From Gymnopilus junonius (lineage: Eukaryota > Basidiomycota > Agaricomycetes > Agaricales > Galerinaceae), in NCBI GenBank assembly GCA_015501075.1, contig JADNYJ010000041.1:186001-250000 (forward strand): a DNA stretch of 64,000 bases. The letters are read 5' to 3'. The notes beneath the pieces were generated by a model that made no database searches, was not told the origin of the DNA, and was given only the letters and a program-made list of their open reading frames with translations. A program made the translations under genes and the position numbers. Below are positions 47,396 to 58,550 of the stretch, one piece after another; the stretch's first letter is position 1, and each line of letters begins with the position of its first letter.

Positions 47396-48216
47396 ATGGG
47401 CAACGTCCTGAAGGTAGGATTTGACTATTCTCTACCCTCAACCCACTCATTACTGGTGGTTTGCATAGAGGTTGTCCTATACATTTTCTGGTGACTCGCA
47501 TTTCCCTATCTGTGGCGGTATCGTATCACCAGGGATCTCGCCCATCGATGTATCTTTCCGCATCAAGTCTTTCTATCTGAATCTCTGGAGATCATGTTCG
47601 TCTTTCCTGTCCAGAACAATCTCACGATCAATCTGGAATATTGCCAGTCGTCTTCGATCTGTTATGCTGTATCTCCGAAGATATGGTCGGGTCACGTCTC
47701 CATACACGTACATGACGCCACAGATGGAAGAGAAGTACTGGGAAAGAGCAGCTGCAAGCCAAAGAAAGTTGCAACTCTCTGACGCCCGCTATGTGGATGC
47801 GAAGGGCTTGCCACTGAGAGACAGCCTGCCGCAACTTCCACCGCTGGTGATGTACTACGTTCCTGCTCTTCCTTCTGAAAAACCAAAGGAACCGAAGAAA
47901 CTGAAGACATACTTCCTTTCTACGAAAAACTATTGTAAATGGCATAGGATGGTGTTTCCAGGCGATGTGAGTGGCACACATTTTTAAGACGACAGCAGAT
48001 CATGACACAGGGTCCTAGGATCATCCAACGCTCATTGAAGCATCTAGATTGCGGAAAATGCATGATCTGGAAGAACTGCAGGAAATCCATCGTATATCGC
48101 GTATGTTGTCTGATGACGAAGTTTTTCAACGTCCAAATGTCACACCGAGACCTTGGACTACAAAATATCAGAGGAAATGGCAGAAATGGCGAAGGTCTCG
48201 ACGAGAAGAACTATAG
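47396..48216 (+). CDS. Unknown protein with a basic C-terminus
   Basis: Three exons (47396-47413, 47469-47966, 48019-48216) give 237 residues with closed phases. The N-terminus is MGNVLKRLSYTFSG. A central part carries YMTPQMEEKYWERAAASQR and LPPLVMYYVPALPSEKPKE. The third exon reads HPTLIEASRLRKMHDL, EELQEIHRISRML and ends PWTTKYQRKWQKWRRSRR. The regular heptad-like Leu/Ile spacing and basic end suggest a helical, possibly RNA- or ribosome-associated protein, but I recognise no family. A possible extra 42-nt in-frame intron near 47490-47531 cannot be excluded. The stop lies about 110 bases before that of the convergent GRC3 gene. Confidence 0.55.
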
Positions 48217-48325
48217 CATCGTTTGCCTCATCTACAGTGCACAGACACTCCTATTACATTACCACGTCAGATCTAATCCACATATGTTTTCTGGATCCTT
48301 ACTTTGTATCATACCCTAATCAATA

Positions 48326-50937
48326 TCACATTTGTCCCCTGCGCATCAGATTTCTCCTAATCCTCTTCCTGTCCGCCCCTAAAACACCCTCCGGCGCCTT
48401 ACCCCACTGCAAATACGGCACATTGTCGCTATCAACACCACACACTCGGCCCATGTCCGCATCCTTCCCTTCAAAGTTCCGGAAATCAAGCATGCCCCAC
48501 ACAGGTAGCTCCATCTCGCCTTTGACGAGGACGCGAGAGCCCATAAGAAGGGAATGGGGAAGAGGGGTGAGGATTTGCAAATATGTCGTGACCATGTGTG
48601 CGTTCTCCTTTTCAGTAATGGGTGGAGACACGCCACGAATGAGTCCTAATCCGACACAATGTGAAGAAGCAGGGGATGGCAGTTCTGAGTACCTGGAATA
48701 TGGGATACCCGTTGCCGATGTTGAGCTTCCTTCCGGGGAAGCAGGCTCGATGTCTATCGTTCCAGGGTCACACCTGACGAATGCAACAACCGCCCCATTA
48801 AGTACCCGTCCAATTTCCTCCTCAACCACGTCTTCACTTCCGGCACCTGTAAGGATGATCTTATCAAAGGCAATGGCACAGTCAACTTGAAACGGTGGTA
48901 TAGCGCAAAGCGGTCTTGAAATATCCCACAACGTTGCAGTGACCTGCTGGAGTTCTTTGGAACTCACGCTCGCGGGGAATTGTGCATGGAAGTAGGATAA
49001 GATAGAAAGTGATCGATGATCCGCAGCAGTATAGCTGCTCAAAGAAGAAGGTTGCTTAGGCTCTAAGACGTGCAAACGAGCTGAGATCTCCCCTATCATC
49101 GACTGGCTATGATATGCTCCGTATCCGCCACGCTGGCCGCCTACAGGAGCAGGTGGGACTGAAAAGCCGTATTCATCCCTCGTCGTAATTTGGATGTCGA
49201 AGATATCCGTGGGTTCGAGCATGTTCTCGATTTTCTGCGTTAGGTCCGCGCCAAGACCTTTGGTCCAACCCATGGTATTCACAACGATAGGAATAGCGTC
49301 AAGAATCCGTGAATCGTTATCGTCGTCAACATCGATCGTTGGCGTTTGAAAATCCATACGGTATGTTTGAATCAAAGCAAGTATAGCTTCTAGATATTGA
49401 GATGGTGAGGATCTTGGGGTATTAGATCCAATAAAGTGCGCGTAATTTGGTAACGTTGGGTGAGTAAATGGCGGTCCTATTACGCTTTATTGATTAAGAA
49501 GGTACAGCAGAACGAAAGACACGTAACATACCAAGGATAGGCTCAGAGACGATGTTTAATGATACCATGCCACCTGGTGTGAATTCAGACTGGCCAAGGT
49601 CACACTCAAGGAAAGCGACACGCCGATACCTTAGACGTAATCAGCCGAAAATCTTTACGCAACTTGAAGCGGAAGGACTCACGACTTCAGAAGGCGATTT
49701 GTCAGAGTTCGCGCAAATGTACTTTTGCCGCTATTCTTTGGGCCCTTTACAATGTAACTTCTGCATAGCATGTCGCTGCTTGGAATAAGGACTTGGTCTA
49801 GACCACTAGACCATGAAGGTGGAAGGGACATGGCACAATATTCCTTGTTTTGTTGACGAACCTTCGAAAAACAGCAGTATGTCAATAAATGAGCAAACAA
49901 GTAGCTGACGATTTACATACCATGTAAATACCCGGAATTTCAAATGGAGCTTCTGTGACGTTTTTCTGCACCTTGGATGGGCCGAATACACCTTCAAAGG
50001 TCCGACACACAAATCCAAGGCGTTCAACGTTTGATCCTAGCGCTTGAAGTACGATGACGGCCCTAAACTGTAAGACGCCTTTGAGCCTGGCAGGAAGATG
50101 ATCGAGAACCAATGTGGAAGTCGTGGCCAACGTTGGGCGTAAGACTGGTAAAGGCGCAGACCGCGGTGCATAGATGGGGTAGATGGTCGAAGATGCAGTT
50201 AGAGTGGTTCCAAACAAGTCTATTGAGCCATGCAAAACGGCTAGGTTACATGACCCGAGCAAACAGAGGGTATCCTCATCACTGAGTGCCACCAGCGTCG
50301 ATTTCGACGACAATCCCAGTGGGCGACATTCTTCATCCGACAAGACGAATAAATTATGGCCAGGGCGAGGATTGAATGTGGATAATATTAGGCCTTCTTC
50401 GGCTTCGACTTCCAACTGCCGCCAGGAACGAGAGAGATGAGGTAGAAGCGAGGTTACATCCAAAGACGCAGCAACGTCATCATCAATTTCTTCTTCTGAA
50501 GACTCCTCCGCAGGTTGGCTAGGAGACCATGGGCGCTTGCCTGCCGCCTTTTTCGGTGTATTTGGGAGCAATTCAGCTTGAGAATCTTCCAAGACACTCA
50601 TCCCCGAGTCCGACCCCTCCTCATCTGTATCAGAACCGACCTCAATCATATCAACCTGGCCCTCGAAAGCATCTTCTACCACATCTGGACGAAATCGGTT
50701 TGATTTCTCAAATGGCTTCAGCTTTCGCGATTTCTTCGTCTCCGAACGCGTCTTTTGTGACAATGGCTTCCGTTTTGAAGATTTTTCTCTGCGAAACTGT
50801 GCCGGAGGTGGCGTTGGAGGTAGAGGCGTTGGCGGCGTCGAGCTCGAAGCAATAGGTTGGCCACCCTGTACTTCCTCCTTTTTCACTGCCAGGGCCGCCC
50901 TTCTAGCCGCGACAGCGCTCAGCATCGTCGATAACAA
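48326..50937 (-). CDS. GRC3: Polynucleotide 5'-hydroxyl-kinase GRC3
   Basis: The minus-strand gene opens MLSTMLSAVAARRAALAV. A Ser/Glu-rich disordered N-terminus contains basic runs (RREKSSKRKP), then an N-terminal domain (NLFVLSDEECRPLG, CNLAVLHGSIDLFG). The kinase P-loop is GPKNSGKST near residue 380, followed by RVAFLECDLGQSEFTPGG. The C-terminal domain reads VNTMGWTKGLGADLTQKI, FDKIILTGAG and GVDSDNVPYLQWG. Grc3 pairs with the Las1 nuclease: Las1 cuts ITS2 of pre-rRNA and Grc3 phosphorylates the new 5' end, so the protein should act in the nucleolus. The order and spacing of blocks match the family and no frame break is needed. It is divergent from the chimera-like gene at 51.2 kb, with under 300 bases between start codons. 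Confidence 0.9.
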
Positions 50938-51234
50938 CGTCGGAAGAATATGAAAGGTTGATCAAATATTTTTACAGGATGACAGTGGATTAGGAAGGTT
51001 CTTCTCACGAGTAACTTATTGCCGACGGCATACTACTTTTGCACTGCCCTTCAAATGCCTTTTGCTTTTCCAAGCTCTTCCAAGTTCCCATTTGATCTTC
51101 TATTCAGACCTTGCGCTTCATTGTGCTTCAGTTCTTCAGTGCTTCATCTTGACACAAGAACTTTGAGCACACAGAATCACTCTCTATCTACACTGTCGAG
51201 GCCCCGTCGATCATAACACAATCAAGGCGACACG
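50938..51234. promoter_or_regulatory. Divergent promoter region, GRC3 / orphan-DUF3295 gene
   Basis: Just under 300 bases separate the two start codons. The stretch near 51050-51180 is CT-rich on the plus strand, as in fungal promoters. No defined binding site was recognised. Confidence 0.45.
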
Positions 51235-54200
51235 ATGTCATATACCAGAACTTCCGAGGCGCGCACTACGGTAAGTGTACCACATTTGCCTGTTGGCTCT
51301 GGCACTCTGAGGACGTACTTCGTACCTAGTCTCTGACTTCCAGAAGTTTAAACAAAGGACCATCCGTTGATAATCAACCGGTACCGCGCCGTAGGACGAT
51401 ACAACCTGTGTCTGCCCCAAGTGTGAGCATCAGTCATATAATACGATTGATTTCCCGTAAATGTTGACTTTGTCGTTATTGGCAGTCTTCTAATACTCGT
51501 GGTCGTGCAGACAACGTTCGTCGACGTGGAGTACGTCGGAGCGTGCCAGCATCGCAGTCATTGCACCAGACCGGACGAAGCACTTCCAATGACAATGTTT
51601 CTTTACTGAGGTCCGCGGGCGGCGACATCGATATTCACGATGGTCAATTCAACGCCGTCGCTGGGAGTCATATTAGTGTGACGATCAATGCCGGGTGTTC
51701 GTATCAGGTCATTTATTTCTCATCAATACTGACAGACTTCTAGCTGGAAATGGCATAGGGAAAAATGAGGAGATTCGAAGGTAAATTCTTCCGATGATTA
51801 GAGAGTATCCCGCTCATGTTCATTGGACCCAAAGGAAGAAGTCCATCCGTCAGACTTCTCCAACACGTCAAAGGGTGCGAACTTCGTTCACGGTTTGTCC
51901 CTTTCGGATATCACTTACGTATTACTTAAAAGGAGGTCGAGATGATCGTGGACTAGTGGGTGTTGTTTCTTTTTTTCTCTCTAGGAGTCTCAAGGCATTG
52001 ACATTTGTTGGAAGCACGAACCATCTATACCACCTTTAAGCAGCTGGGAAATTTATTATCGGCACATTGGCGCGAAAGGACGAGGCTCCCCATTATGGAT
52101 TCCAGAGCCTAATAAGAGCCTCCATATTGACTATCAGCGACGTGGAATATCCATTGGAGACGTCGGCATAATCACTTTTGATGGTGGTTTCGACTTTCTC
52201 TTCAATATATGTTTGCCTAAAGGTCATCCTGTAAACCCACCGAACCTTCCAGATATATTTACCACAGTGGAAATGTCATCAAGAGATATTCGACAATATA
52301 CGATATTTAGGGGAGAAAGCTATCTCTCCAGCGCATCTATAAAGAAGTCACTGCAACAGGGGTGATTTTCATGCCGTCTCTGAATATGCGTTTTGCTCAC
52401 ATTTCCTCCGCAGGGGTGTTTCTAGTCTTATATTTGAGTCATCTGCCTCTGAGGGGGCAATTTTGGCTATGCCTGCTGGGTCAAATTCAGCGCAATTGCT
52501 CAATATTGGGTTATTCAGAAAATGGGTAATCGCACATGCGGAAGACCTATATAAGTACGTTAACGACACTTGTGGGCGTGAGGCAAAAAATGGCGATGTC
52601 CGAATTGTAACTGGCTTTGACAAAACAACGAAATGGGGTATGGCGACTTTTTCGAATACGTCATCCACGGCGGCGGAGAGTTCGCTTCTCTTGAAGTTCA
52701 GGCCACTGGACTCGGAAGGTGACCTTGGCCCCGGCAGATCGTAGGCTGGGAGTATTCTGGAACGGCGGAAGTTAGAGCAGGGCCGGAAAGACGAGAAATA
52801 GAGGAATTACGAGCAGGCGATCCATCGCAGGAGCAAATGGAATACGAGAATCAGTGTCTGTTCTTACGCACACTAAATGTTACTCTTCAGGACAAGATCT
52901 GGGAAAAGCTGTCATTTGACATCGGGGAAATCTTTGTTAAGGAAGGGCCTAGCCATACTTATTTTCAAGCACCCAATTTTCCGTCAGCCAGTCGTTCTCG
53001 TTCTTCCAATATAGTTCTGAATCGCACCCTCACAACGAATTCATGGGATCAACTACACTGGGGTCGGACATGAGTATTTTTCCACATTTCCAACAGCTAT
53101 AGTGAGCTCCATACCTTCGTCGATGGAAGAAAAAATAATGATTTTAACAACAATCATCTCTTTCAGCCATGGCATCCATCGAAAGAAATCAACGAAACAC
53201 TATTGAGAGTCAGACTATTTTCTTCCCTGATCTATTTCAATTTTAAATGCCTCTTTTTGAAGGTAAATCCTGATTTGCGTATGGCTATCACAGATGACAG
53301 CGACTGGATTTCAATATTGAAAGAGGTGAGTTCTAATTCTTACGCGGAATGTCATATTATTCTAAAAGAGCGAACTCAGACCGACCATGTTGTGCCTTCT
53401 ACAGCTCAAATTCTGACGCGTATGATGACAGCCTTTTGTCCACGTACAGAAGAAGGTGGGTCAATTGTAGACAATGGCTGAAATGACTGAACATATAAAA
53501 TTAAAGGTATTGTCTTTCTGCAACGAAATTCCAGCCCATCCAGCCCATCCATATCGCCCTTATCAACGTTTTCATTGACGGGGACCCCAACTCAGGATAG
53601 GAGGAACGTGATAGCCACCAGGTCGGAGTTCGAGACTGATTTAGATGATAGTGAGTCAGGGTCGAGTGAGCAGATGACGGACGACGAAGCCGAGGTGAAT
53701 TACGTCCATCTCTTGCCTAAAATTTTATATTGACTGATTGTGCTTCAGGACCAACTTACACGACAACGAGAGCAGCTGCCGCGAAAGCCACAGAAACAGC
53801 CTGTTTACCTTTTAGCTGCGCAGTCCCGCTCTTATCCAGACCGACCAGGTGGCAGAATAGAACAACGCGTACTGCATCATCAAGTCAATACTATAGACAA
53901 GGATGTTCTCGAAGTGCGAAGGCAGCGTGACATATTTGTCAAGCTTCCTGCGTCATCTTTCCAAGGTCTCGGAAAGAGTACGAGTAGGAATGAGAGCTTG
54001 TTAACTCAGCTAATGAATCCCGACCCAGAAGTGGTCCCAGCATATAATCAGCCCAGGCATGAATTCCGCTCCAACGAGATCAGGGTGGGCAGCCGTGTAA
54101 ACATAGCTCCAATAAAACCGGTGATGCCTGCTACCACTACCCAGTCTGCCCTTGCGATAGATAAGGGAAATGCAGAGGGAAAAAAGCCCTCTCACCGTTT

Positions 54201-55088
54201 CAATGCCTCGCATCCAGATCTGCAGCGCAATAAGAGTGTAACCGCAACGCCTTTGTCCTTGCCGGTTCTGGCAGGTAGAGTGAGCATTAAAGCCCCACCT
54301 TCAATCGACCTCAGCTCTACAATGCCTATCGACGTGCATGGTTTATCAGGTCCCCAGGCAAGGCATCAGAGGAGGAGGCTGAACTTGAGATCCAAGTTTC
54401 CAAGAGTGCCGTGCAGGATAAATTAAAGGTATTGACCCGACAACAAGGTATAGTTCCCAATATACGGAACGCGGACGCAAATCCTGCGATATCTCACGCC
54501 AGCCATGGCGATGATGACAATGTACCGCAGTGGGCTAAAATTTCTCTTCCACCACAACATCTTAGCACAAGTAATCGGTCTCAGGGTCAAACTCAAAATC
54601 GACGACTACGAAAGGACCTTCGCTTCGTGGAACTTGGCTATGAAAGGCTGTCTAACAATCAAACTGCTATTTCCATTCCCCTTGACTATCCGTACGACCT
54701 TCCAATTACAGCGCCGCCTTCTACGCCTCGTACTACGCGCCGTCTCATGTTGTCCACGGAGCTTCCCGAGAGCCTACGCAGAAACCTTCTTTGGGAGCGT
54801 CAAGTCAATAAAGTCAATTCGACTAGCTTGAAGAGGAGTGGCAGCGGCGGAGGCAGCAACTATAGCGTTCTAGCGGACCATAAATCACTCACTGCTTCAC
54901 CTAGCATAGCTCAGTTGGACGCAAACGGCACTGACATGCCTGACAATTTCAAAAATGATGATGCCGAGTCGAGGCGAACCGCTGGAGGTCTTGGCGAACA
55001 GGACAGACTGGAGAGAGGAGAGAAAAAGGGGAAAGTGGCGACCAGAAGTAAAAGTTGGGTGAACGATTATCATTATTCAGGATGGTAA
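51235..55088 (+). CDS. Chimera-like gene: Agaricomycete orphan family joined to a DUF3295 module
   Basis: The 5' part starts MSYTRTSEARTT and passes a beta-repeat-like GGDIDIHDGQFNAVAGS. It then carries the blocks of an uncharacterised Agaricomycete protein family: GISIGDVGIITFDGGFDFLF, DIFTTVEMSS, EGAILAMPAGSNSAQLLN, WVIAHAEDLYKYVNDTCGRE, VTGFDKTTKWGMATF and DLRMAITDDSDWISILKE. The 3' part reads RQREQLPRKPQKQPVYLL, RRQRDIFVKLPASSFQ, LLTQLMNPDPE, VSKSAVQDKL, APPSTPRTTRR, LPESLRRNLLWERQ and ends WVNDYHYSGW, the signature of DUF3295 proteins (Mks1/nitrogen-regulator-like). Exons at about 53.4-53.8 kb splice in phase between the parts. Two genes remain possible, with the second starting near the ATG at 53673. 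Frame breaks sit at CCCC 52729-52732 and CCCC 54352-54355, plus one near 53040. Confidence 0.6.
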
Positions 55089-55794
55089 CACTTCATTGCA
55101 AGTCTCAAAGAAGTTAATTTGACTGGCTTCAAGAAAAGCGCTGGCGGCGGGTAGCGGGGACATCACTCTTGGAGGTCTCCAATTTTTGATCATTGTACTT
55201 AATATGGCTCAACTAGACGGAAATGGCACTTGATTATAATCTCTATGACAATGACGCTGACGAGAGGTGAGTTGTACTGGACCTGGCTATGGAGAACAGG
55301 AAAGAGAAAGAATAAAAGCGTGAAAAAGGCGCAGAGAGTTATGTCCGAGAATAAAAATTGGCAGAAGATTAATAATATTCTATAGAATTGAATATTCACC
55401 TCAAGAAACAGACAAGCCAAGCAAACAGGATAGGCGGGGGAAAAGGGGAAAGAACTTAGCATATTACAGTGCACGCATTCCGACCACTGACAGTGCGACG
55501 CGTCTTTGCAGTAAAATGCTTGCTATATGATTGTGTATATATACCTATTCTGCACATAGCGAGTTTAGAGCAGAAGGTGGGGAGGAAGAAATCCCGATGA
55601 AAGTCGGGACTCGGAGAAGGTGCTGAAAATGCATTATCTTGGAACAACAACAATAGCGTGACCATTTCCCACACCGAAGTAAATGATAAAAGACGCCACT
55701 CGTTGTTCACCTTGTTCAACCAACAATTCAACGACAACGGGGCTGAATGCATAGTCCGCCAGCATACAAGTAAGCCAATTCTGGAAATTTTCAC
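55089..55794. other. Intergenic region
   Basis: 700 bases between the DUF3295 end and the F-box gene. The start of this stretch (55100-55300) weakly echoes the preceding C-terminal coding sequence in its order of short motifs, which may mark a degraded partial duplication. No gene called. Confidence 0.35.
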
Positions 55795-57429
55795 ATGGAA
55801 CTGATATGGCCTGCAGATCCCATGTCTATCTCCCGAAAGTATGGCCTTCTGCAAAAGAAAAGCGAGTATGAGGAAGAGCGACGCTCTCTTCTCCTGCAGG
55901 TATCAGAAATCGAGTGCAAGATAAAGGAAATTCAAGCTGAATATGGCGCCATACATAACAGCGAAATACCTTTTATGAAGCTCCCGATAGAGGTAACCTG
56001 CATGATCTTTGAGTATGCAGCACCATATTCAACCGTGAGGAGTCAAGAGCCAGCAAAGCTACTTCTGCCAGAAGTTGTCGTTTCCCATGTTTGCCGTACA
56101 TGGCGCAAAATATCCCTCGGATTCCCTCGTCTTTGGACCGCCTTTAGTCACGACGCGTCCCTCACCCCTCGCGTTCCTCTAGACCGATTTGACGCCTACT
56201 TGGAAAGATCAACGTCACACCATCTCGACTTATGGTTTGGATTCAAAAAAGCCGGCAAATTTACGGAACATTTCAAACTTTTGGAGAACGCGTTACCCCA
56301 TATAGCACGTTGGAGGTGTTTTACTTTTTCGTCCGATACCCATTCAGATATATTGGCGGTTCTGCGCTTCCTTGGACGGCTCAAGTCAACGGCAGCACCC
56401 CAGCTACAGCACATTTCACTTCGTCCTGCCTTCGGTGACCTTCGGAGACTTGGCATTATGGCTCCGCATGTCGATACCAACACAGCTTCTACGCTCTTTG
56501 TGGATGGCGCGCCGAAGCTGAGATCCTTGATGCTAGATGGCACATCCGGGTTTATTTATCTCCCTCTGTTATCCAACATCACGACCCTTCGTATTGAGGT
56601 CCCGGACGGTCATGCTTACAGCATCCCCCTTTCATGGCCCACTCTCCAGCACGTTTTATCTGTACCTTCCCTCACAAATTTGTCCTTGGTCGGGGAGATG
56701 TTAGATATTACTGATTCCCATTTCGACCCCCAATGTCCAATCAAGATGGGCAGCCTGAAACACCTCCGTTTTGGCTCCAACGACGCACTCATATTTATCT
56801 TGTCAGTACTGCATGCGCCGTTACTCGAAACACTATTCCTCGATAACATATGGCTTCCATTTGATATGGTCACCATTCCGGTCGCCACCGATATTGGCCA
56901 TGGATCACACGCATTTCCCTTACTGAAGTCAGTCTCCTTCTCCCAAGTCCACTCTTCTTCTGTCTACCCTCATGAAACGTTATACTTCGCACGAATGTTG
57001 GAGTCGGCAACTGAGATATGCATCTGTAATAAAAGCTATGTTGATAGCATGTTCGAAACCCTTCTCAACGACCGTGATTTGAACCAAAAATACTGGACCA
57101 ATGTGAAGCACGTCACCCTTTGTCCCCGGGTCGCAAAAGAACTCGAAGATGTCATACGATTTGCGGCAGATCGTCCAGAAAATGGTTTGGTCGTCCATGT
57201 ATCTGAAGAGACGGTCAAATACTGGAAAAAATACAAAACCGAGTACACATCAGTCGATGTCCTGAAGAAGTGGTGCAGCATTGACGTGATACATTCCATG
57301 AATCCTCCATGGAGCGGCCCTTGGCCGCCTGGTGACTGCACACCCATCGATCGTCTTTCAGATGGTGGAGACCCGTTTGACATGAACCTCTATTTTGAGC
57401 CATTCTCTGACGGTAATGCTACCACTTAA
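55795..57429 (+). CDS. F-box protein with N-terminal coiled coil
   Basis: A single uninterrupted exon of 544 codons. The N-terminus (residues ~10-55) is a Glu/Lys-rich coiled coil (KKSEYEEERRSLLLQVSEIE). The F-box at ~58-105 reads MKLPIEVTCMIFEYAAP then VVSHVCRTWRKISLGFPRLW, the standard Agaricomycete form. Leucine-rich segments follow (PKLRSLMLDG, NITTLRIEV, SLTNLSLVG, SLKHLRFG, LLETLFLDNIW). F-box proteins bind Skp1 and present substrates to SCF E3 ligases through the C-terminal region; the target is unknown. The start could be the ATG at 55795 or the internal one at 55822. The frame is intact, in contrast to the broken copies at 43.3 and 44.8 kb. Confidence 0.85.
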   Translation: MELIWPADPMSISRKYGLLQKKSEYEEERRSLLLQVSEIECKIKEIQAEYGAIHNSEIPFMKLPIEVTCMIFEYAAPYSTVRSQEPAKLLLPEVVVSHVCRTWRKISLGFPRLWTAFSHDASLTPRVPLDRFDAYLERSTSHHLDLWFGFKKAGKFTEHFKLLENALPHIARWRCFTFSSDTHSDILAVLRFLGRLKSTAAPQLQHISLRPAFGDLRRLGIMAPHVDTNTASTLFVDGAPKLRSLMLDGTSGFIYLPLLSNITTLRIEVPDGHAYSIPLSWPTLQHVLSVPSLTNLSLVGEMLDITDSHFDPQCPIKMGSLKHLRFGSNDALIFILSVLHAPLLETLFLDNIWLPFDMVTIPVATDIGHGSHAFPLLKSVSFSQVHSSSVYPHETLYFARMLESATEICICNKSYVDSMFETLLNDRDLNQKYWTNVKHVTLCPRVAKELEDVIRFAADRPENGLVVHVSEETVKYWKKYKTEYTSVDVLKKWCSIDVIHSMNPPWSGPWPPGDCTPIDRLSDGGDPFDMNLYFEPFSDGNATT

Positions 57430-57838
57430 ACACTTTCTTGCGCTCCTTCGTCGAAGACTTCAAAGCATAGGCACCTTGAATTAGACCCTTCTTGATACGT
57501 TATGCCCTAATGCATTCTCTCGCCATAAAATACTTACAATTGAACGTATGTTTTACATACCGTTATTTGCTGTTTCAATATTTTCCTCAAAATGTTACAT
57601 ATTGTGTTATAATTATCGTGTTCTTTCAGATGCCAACCAATCTGGCGTCGTTCTGGAAATTTTCAATGCAGTCGCAGCTCAACCCACTCTCCCATGCATA
57701 TGGAGTATAGTGTTTTGTTCTAGAAAAATTTGCAATGTACAGACACACCTCACTCCCCCGTTGATATCTGGTTGACATGAGGAGAGGAAATATAAGAGTG
57801 AAAATTAAAAATTAAAATCTTTTCAAAGGTGAACGAAT
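57430..57838. other. Intergenic region
   Basis: 400 AT-rich bases between the F-box gene and tRNA-Gly. No gene seen. Confidence 0.5.
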
Positions 57839-57920
57839 GCATTAAGGGGGAATCGAACCCCCGGCGGGTCGAGCTTACTCGACATGGCAACGACCCAGGT
57901 TACCACTACCCCATTAATGC
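57839..57920 (-). tRNA. tRNA-Gly (GCC) with intron
   Basis: On the minus strand a seven-pair acceptor stem (GCATTAA with TTAATGC) encloses a D arm with GTAGTGGTAA. The anticodon arm is GGTCG-TTGCCAT-CGACC split by 12 nt, and the T arm is GGGGG-TTCGATT-CCCCC. The TTGCCAT loop with anticodon GCC is that of fungal tRNA-Gly. The 12-nt intron lies one base 3' of the anticodon. An alternative fold with a stem one pair lower would give TGC, but the six-pair stem and the Gly-type loop favour GCC. Confidence 0.8.
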
Positions 57921-58550
57921 ATATTACATACATGGTCTCTTGGCTATCAGCTAGAGTAGACAGTAAACTTGTCTAAGTAATTGGGAAGAGGATCGGAAAG
58001 TAAAATCAAATACAGCTTTTGAAGGCAATTGTAAAAAAACTACAAAAGGTACGAAGTCTTATGCTTCTGCTTGCTTTCGTGGCAGAGAATCCTTATTCCA
58101 GATATTTAACGAACTTTCCCCGACCCAGGGAGTGGCACAAGTGACAAGATTAACTCGGGATTGCAACTTGGGCTGAGTAAATCGACAGGGTAATTTTATT
58201 TATCCCAGTTTCCGCAAATTTTAGCCCCACGTTCCTAAAAAGTACGCAAATATTCGCAACTGCACATCTATCCAGCTTCGACTAAATCAAATCAGTAATT
58301 GTTCGGTAAGAGAGCCTAAAAGGACAATGACATCAGATCACTGAAGGATTGTGATCGTGAGAACCTCAATACGTGTCCGACCCTGTCCAAATATATCCTG
58401 CCAACTCCAACAACGGTTCGAATCTGAACGATCACCTCCCTCTCTTCCTTCACACTCCCTGCGCAGCCCAAGCCTTGGATCTTAGACGCCTAGATCTCCG
58501 TCCTTACTAGTTCTGGCCTAATATTTGGATTTTTGCTATCACCAGCGACA
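57921..58550. other. Intergenic region and promoter of the J-protein gene
   Basis: 630 bases. The 130 bases before the ATG at 58551 are CT-rich and form the probable promoter and leader. No other gene seen. Confidence 0.5.
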
